Shown in pieces: positions 58,190-64,000 of a stretch of 64,000 nucleotides of DNA. Position 1 is the stretch's first letter; every line of letters starts with the position of its first letter. The notes under the pieces are model-generated. The model had not been told where the DNA came from, made no database searches, and worked only from the letters and a program-made list of their open reading frames with translations. A program made the position numbers and the translations under genes. This DNA comes from Stercorarius parasiticus. Its lineage: Eukaryota; Chordata; Aves; Charadriiformes; Stercorariidae. The stretch spans positions 375,852 through 439,851 of the forward strand of contig VWZL01000708.1 in the NCBI GenBank assembly GCA_013396915.1. The letters run 5' to 3'.

Positions 58190-59769
58190 AAGATAAATGA
58201 ATCACAACTTTGGTTGCTCCGGTGGTTTCAGGCTGCAGATCCTGAGGAGATGATGGTCTCTGTGTCCTTTAGGGTTGAAATGGGCAGGATTTCAGGCACA
58301 CTGTTTCTTTGTGTTTTCAACTGTCAATCATCCTGAGCAGTCTGTTTACTTATTTGGGAGACTGGTTTTAATTTTAACCCAGAAAGCTGGTATCTAATGT
58401 GAAGTCTTGATTTCTGTCTTTAGATATTAAAAAGTTTTATTGGGTTTGGCCAAAAATGTAAGATTTGTTTGGGCTGAAATCAAACTAGGAGTCAGGTGGA
58501 AGTAATTGGACCTGCGTATTGTACTGAAAACAGATACTCTTTTTTTCTTTTCTAAGTTTAGAGGGTTTCAGGGCACTATATTTGAAATTTTAAACTAACT
58601 GTAAGTCAGAAACATTAAACCATGGAGTATGAAGCTATCGTCAAACATTTCAGTGCATAATCAGCCAGGTTACCAGCTCTCTGGAGTAGGTAGCCCCCAG
58701 TAAACTCAGACACATAGTGTGTCATTCCTGAGACGGAGGAGCAGGCCTACGCAAAACCCAAGCTGGGTATTAAGAGATCTGTAACTGCTCCTCCTGCAGA
58801 CCTCAGGAACATATGTTCTCATGCTTGACACAAACCGTCTGTGCCAATAAAACCCGGGCCATTGTCATGCTAAGGAAATTCAACCCTCCCTGCAGACTAA
58901 GCCCTGTCTATGTCAGTTGGTCAGGCACATCTTCTCCTGGGGGAGTTGAATCCCTCCAACGGAGTACATGGTTTCAAGAGGGCAAATAAATATGCTGTAA
59001 CTGGATAACATGTGAAATCTTCCTGCAAAGTGTAGTCACCTGGGTGTTATGAACTGTGAAGTGAAGATACTAAAATGAATATTGTTACAGCATGAAATCA
59101 CCTTCACTGATGAGGCTAAAAATAATGGAATAAAAATGGTTTGTTCATAATCCTCTTATTACAGATCCTGTGTTCTCTTTAGGTACAAAACCCTCCACCC
59201 ATTGCTCTCACTTCAAAAGCACAATTTAAAGTATTTTTTTTTTACAGCAAATACAGCAAGGTAAAAACAGACATGCTTTACTAGCTGGCTTTCAAAGACA
59301 ATGACAGCTGTGACCAGACTGATCTCATCACCCCACTGGCAATATTTTTATAGCAGTTAGAGTAATGGTAAGGCAGAGGCTTTCACACTTGCATTTACCT
59401 GTTTTCTTTCCAGCTCCTTCTTCTCTGGTAATAGCAATGTTTCTGATCCATTTTGTAGATTAAATTTTCCACACATTGTCTCTATCCAACGATAAGTTAC
59501 TGGAAGTGCTTTATTGACACTTGGAGGTGTGTGAATTACAGCTTTGCATTGGACTTTGCTTCTTGGATGAAGAGAAAGGCTGAAGGGGAGCAAGGGTAGG
59601 CTTGGGAACATGCAAACATGAGGTCGGCTCCGATGCACTTAACCAGCACAGGCCTGGATACGGAGCAGCAAAGATTTGCATGAGACAGGCTTCCTGGAGG
59701 AAACAGCCCGAGCCAGTGGACAGGCCCCCAACAAAACAGTCCAGATGTCTTGTGATCTATCTCTAGTTT
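58190..59769. other. non-coding DNA with a GC-richer patch
   Basis: The segment 58640-58990 is GC-richer than its surroundings and contains AATAAAACCCGGG near 58847, a mix reminiscent of an LTR polyadenylation region. I find no TG...CA ends, primer-binding site or matching second copy, so no element is called. ORFs are of chance length. Confidence 0.45.
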
Positions 59770-59860
59770 TCTTTAGGTTGCCATGTGATCTTGGGAAAGC
59801 CGCTTCCCCTCTAGGCCTTAATTTCACAGTCTGTAGATGCTTAGAGGGACACCTAACCTA
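59770..59860 (+). mobile_element. MIR-family (CORE-SINE) fragment
   Basis: TGTGATCTTGGGAAAGCCGC followed by TTCCCCTCTAGGCCTTAATT, TCACAGTCTGTAGATG matches, module by module, the MIR core 'gtgaccttgggcaagtcacttaacctctctgggcctcagtttcctcatctgtaaaatg' in plus orientation. MIR elements are tRNA-derived SINEs mobilised by L2-type LINEs and are ancient in amniotes. The flanks are too decayed to define the ends. Confidence 0.8.
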
Positions 59861-62218
59861 CAATGTGTTTTCAGATCTTTCTGAAATGCCCATTTCCAGC
59901 AACTACAATCCCTACAAAGCATTAGCTGATGAATAATAGTGAATTTAAGACAGAACAAAGGGTCATCTATTATATGCTTGAGAGGCAAATCTCCAGCTTG
60001 AACACTTAGTGTGAAGTCTGGTTTTTCCTCATCAGCAATATCTGTTTACTTTGTTTTTTTTCACTGAGTACATTCGATACAGGAATTATTCTTACGCTCC
60101 CAAATATTAACAGCAGATTTTAAAAGAAAGCACTAGGAAGAGGAGGAAAGTGAGATTTCTGCCTCATGTAGAGTGCAACTTTTCTCCTCAGAACTTCTGA
60201 ATAAGTTTTCCTTTATAAAAAACAAGCAGAGCTAGGAAATATTTAAGCCTAAACAAGCTGCAGCATTTTTTATTAAAAGCAACAAACTCTGTAAGCCACC
60301 ATGGGCTGAAACAGAGTAGCTCACAACTGAACCTCCTCTATTGCCTCTGTAATGTAATAAAGATGTGATTATAGTATTTGTAAGCATATATAAGCAATCA
60401 TATTCACAGAGAACATCACAGGCACAGGTCACAAACCACAGCAAGAGAAATGAAGTAGCAGCAGCATTAGCAATTAGTGCACAGCTTCTGCAAAATCCCT
60501 GAGAATATCACTGGCTTACTAGAGTGCAATAACCGTTGCGTGTCTTCAGTGATATAACAGATACACTAGATAGACTTGTTTTGCTGGGGTGAATAAGTCC
60601 AATATGAGCTACAGGTTCATAGCCTCTAAACTCCAAGGACTAGGAGATTTCAGACACTTTTATACGTTGGTTGAGGAAATCCTGATCTTTATGGGGAAAC
60701 CATCTCAGTGACTTCTGATACTCAGTTTCTTCTGATACTCATGCTCAGGGAAGGAGACTTAATTAGAGCAGCAATACACGCACATTCTTGTGTCTGAGGG
60801 AGAGTTCCATCTCCACACTTCCTAACTATTTAAGCCATGCTGAAGTACTCAGTCATTTGATCTCCATATCATCTGGGGACCAGCTGTCCTGCCAGCTCCC
60901 CCAGTCCCCATGTGGTCTCTGCACCCCATATGTTTCCGGCCCTTTTTCCCACATGCCTTGATCTCCCTGTATCTACCAGATACCCAGATTCCAACTCCCT
61001 TACTTACCTTACAAGTTATCCGGGCATGGTACAAATGGTGGTTTCCACCTCCTTTTTATCCTTAGCAGGTACCTGGCCACGCTTAGTGCCAGTTTGACAT
61101 GGTGTTACAGCAAAAGTAGCGTTTCTGGAAAGTTCCCATGTTGCTCAGTAAAATAAATCAAAAGAAAAAGTGCAAAAGATTAAAAAAATCAGAGGATAGA
61201 GAATTTTTGATCATCCTGATTAGTGTACTTATTGCCTGGAAAAAGATAGGGGAAGATATGATCTCTCAGAACCAGTGACTGTCTTTCCAAAAATCAAAAT
61301 TCTGCCAACAGCAGAAGGCTGGTCATCGGACAGAGTCCTTTACCTCTTTTTCACTACTTCTTCATCAGTGATGTTGAGGTCTCTGTAAGCATTACAACCA
61401 CTCTTTGCTGTTAGAATCCAGTCTTCATTATGAATTTAATATTATAATATATAATCCAACATAATCTTGTGTCTGATTCTATCCATATGACCTTAAATTC
61501 ACTTCTCTATCCTACCATTGTTTTTCAAAGGGTTTATGATCATTTAAGCTTTATCTAGTAATGTAAACTAAAATACGTTGTACTGTTTCCAAGCACTTAT
61601 ATTGTGTTATATTTTATATATTGCATTTTGTACATCCTGTAATCCATCATGAGTATGCAAAACAAAATGTCTTCACTATAAGCCAACTTTAGAATGTCGC
61701 TTTGACTTGATTATGATCAAGGTAGAAATAAGGGGTATACCACGTAATCGCCATCTGAGCTCTGAATAGCATGTCTTGAGAACTAGAAACAGTACAGTTT
61801 TGCCAAGGTAACACTCCACTAGCTTCTTAGCATCACTGATTACCAAAGAACTATATGCAAAATATTTTCAAAACTATACATGTAATTGCAAGATGTCTGC
61901 ACAGTCCTTTGTTTACTTGCAGGTAGACGTATTCTTCTCTCCTTACATCAGTCTAATACTTATGCATAACCACACCTTTTGACCTGGAATTTTGCCTTGG
62001 GTTGAGAAAGCTGTAGCAACCTTAGCAATGCAGCCACCTTCACGAGTGAAATGCTTAAAAGCAATTAATCACTGTAGAGAGTAGACAGCAAAATGTTCCC
62101 TGCACAATGCAACTCTACCATTCAGGATTAGACTTGACTATAGCAAAGCATGAAGCATAATCTCAAGCGTGAGAGAAGTTCCATTTACCAGGACTGGCAC
62201 CCTCACATCAGTAACTAA
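59861..62218. other. AT-rich non-coding DNA, no gene recognised
   Basis: It holds a 13-bp direct repeat (60712 and 60729) and a GC-richer stretch at about 60870-61090 in which overlapping frames on both strands are open. Neither frame is recognisable. Confidence 0.5.
60712..60741. repeat. 13-bp direct repeat, 17-bp period
   Basis: CTTCTGATACTCA occurs at 60712-60724 and again at 60729-60741 with four bases between copies. Confidence 0.8.
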
Positions 62219-62510
62219 GGCAGGCTAAAAATTTAGGGATGAAACTGAGGATAGGGAGAGGAATCTTGGTCCCAGAGAGTTGTGCAAATTTGATGAGGCT
62301 TTCAGGCCATGAGGACAGTCAAGCTTTGCAACAGGTTGCCCAAAGAGTTTGGCCAGTCTCCATCTGTGAAGGATTTCAAGACCAGAGTGGATAAAGCCAT
62401 GAGAAACCTGGTCTGACCTTGTAGCTTAACCTGCTTTGATCAAGAGGTTGGACTGCAGAGTTCCTGAGGACCTTTAGAACCTTACAACAAATTATTCTAT
62501 GCCCTTATGA
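62219..62510 (+). mobile_element. CR1 LINE, 3'-end fragment
   Basis: The segment reads through the last codons of a CR1 ORF2 (CAACAGGTTGCCCAAAGAG, TTTCAAGACCAGAGTGGAT) into the 3' UTR (AACCTGGTCTGACCTTGTAG, CTGCTTTGATCAAGAGGTTG, GACTG) and ends with a decayed octamer tail (AATTATTCTATGCCCTTATGA). It is more diverged than the copy at 34 kb and belongs to a different CR1 subfamily by its 'GGTCTGACCTTGTAGCT' 3' UTR. Only the 3' 290 bases remain. Confidence 0.9.
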
Positions 62511-64000
62511 ACATAAGGATACAAAAATTCAAAAATCAAAACCTTAAATTGCATCAATTTTTATGTCGTTTTACTTCTCACGTATGATAACATCACCATA
62601 GTTTGCAAAAATATACGAAATGATTACATTGATGACATAGACGTAAGATATTATAAAAATTTTGGCCCCAACTTCTGTTATTTGTTGCCTGGTAGTTCCC
62701 TCTCTTCTACCTCATGACTATTGAAGACACTTGCTGATAAGCATAATGTTTTCAAAAGCACAATTTAACTGGAAGAGAGGATCAGTGTTTGTAGTCCCTG
62801 ATGATGATCCTATCAGTATAACAAGGGACAGAACAACAACAATGTGATCTTCTTGTTATATTAGACATTTAGGAACAAACGAAAGTTGTCTAAAGATATT
62901 TCAGCAGCATGTAGCTGGACACACAGCTGAAGAGTTTTTCTAAATGGGTGTCTCTGACCATGTTCCTCTGCTTACATAAATACTGAGAGGCCATGCTTGT
63001 TCATATAGCAAAATATTTTTCTGTATTTCCTTTGTTTCTTGATGGTAGCATAAGCGAAATGACAGAAAGTATCATTTTGCAGAACAGAAAAGGACTTCAG
63101 CACTGAGAGGGACTTGAAAAAAATTAAAAAACACTTTACAAAACTATTGCAAAGATATTGTCATAGTAACCTATTCCTTCTGGACTGTGATTATAGGAAT
63201 CAGGGAGTGAGCAAAGCAGTCGTGAGGATTTTTCTGGGTTATCTGGCTTTGAAAGGATCATGTTCAAACCCTGAAAAGATAAAAGAGAGACTATACAGAA
63301 TGTAAGCTGGACCGTTAAATATTTCCATATGACAAACTCCTCCCCTGAGATCTGACCTGCCTGTAGATTCCCCAGTTTGCAGATCTAAAGGAACCAGGCC
63401 CACCCGCGCCTGCTCTAAAGAGAAGAAGATGGATCTGACTTGCTTTTGAAAACTACTTTAAAATTCTCGCCAGAAAATACCTCAATAAAAAAAGGAAGAT
63501 ATATACATAAAACATTCAAAAGAAAATCCCATGAACCAGGATTTTTAGAAAGTAACTAATCTAAAAATAATTGTAAAAACAATATCTCATGTAGACATTT
63601 CTGAAAGAAATAGCTGCCCTCCATAGAAGACATTTCTTTTTCCTACAGATTACTGGTAAATTATGTCCTTAGGCAGCAATCTTGACGTTTATGCACATGC
63701 ACAACTCTAAGCACATGGCTAGTTTCATAAACCACAATGGAACTATCCGCATTCTTGAAGTTAAACACATGTATAAGCATTTGCAGAATTGAGATCAGTA
63801 ATCCTAAACCAAAACTTTATCTGCCAGCAATAATTATGCTGGTGGGGTAGAAAATTGGAGGCACGAGTACTCAGATGTAGACGTTTCACCTTCATCCAAA
63901 AGAGTGTTTCTCCACTATACTTCTGGCATCTCCAAGATGCAAGAACTTGATCTCATTTTCCATTCCTGTGGCACGGTAAATCAGGTAAATCTGTGTTTCT
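62511..64000. other. AT-rich non-coding DNA, no gene recognised
   Basis: The only frame of note is 63 codons at 63114-63305, with no recognisable content. No repeats, RNA genes or splice-supported exons were found. Confidence 0.55.

Overview
The window looks like a piece of a bird (or at least sauropsid) nuclear chromosome, probably an intron of a very large gene or a gene-poor intergenic stretch. The strongest clue is three CR1 LINE fragments. One of them ends in the avian-type CR1 3' terminus: the 'TTGGACTCGATGATCTC...GGTCCCTTCCAACC' block followed by the 8-bp repeat GATTCTATGATTCTATGA. The rest is AT-rich (about 37-38% G+C by eye), CpG-poor and full of short chance ORFs. Nothing bacterial is present: no operons, no ribosome-binding-site-led genes, no CRISPR, no rRNA or tRNA genes that I can recognise.

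Layout. 1-6180: AT-rich unique DNA with a (CA)n tract, a G-tract cluster with G-quadruplex geometry (2142-2168) and a possible conserved non-coding block (about 1040-1390). 6181-6360: a possible relic of CR1 ends. 6361-34139: unique DNA with homopolymers, several degraded palindromic fragments that resemble an old sauropsid interspersed repeat (13.2, 15.6, 15.9, 27.1 kb), a GC-richer patch (16.56-17.47 kb), several strong hairpins, and a few exon-like islands on both strands (11.66, 17.40, 28.5-29.5 minus strand, 29.86 kb). 34140-35222: the best-preserved CR1, carrying the C-terminal half of ORF2 (reverse transcriptase) with two in-frame stops and a damaged catalytic motif. 37622-37709: a 61% G+C, CpG-containing island in AT-rich surroundings that reads as an exon. 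39420-40496: an older CR1 carrying endonuclease-region remnants joined directly to its 3' tail. 50044-54571: a speculative two-exon small-secreted-peptide gene (TATA box, textbook signal peptide, splice donor, downstream acceptor, AATAAA). 55.2 and 58.1 kb: more palindromic repeat relics. 59770-59860: a MIR-family SINE core. 62219-62510: a third CR1 3' fragment.

No complete, recognisable protein-coding host gene is visible. Apart from CR1 ORF2, every long ORF has a length expected by chance at this base composition, lies antisense to CR1, or lies in the GC-richer patch at 16.6-17.3 kb. All host exon calls are hypotheses from splice-site shape, reading-frame continuity and composition, and carry low confidence. 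I found no convincing undescribed biological system. The most testable leads are the signal-peptide exon at 50.2 kb and the phase-compatible exon pair at 29.86 and 37.62 kb.
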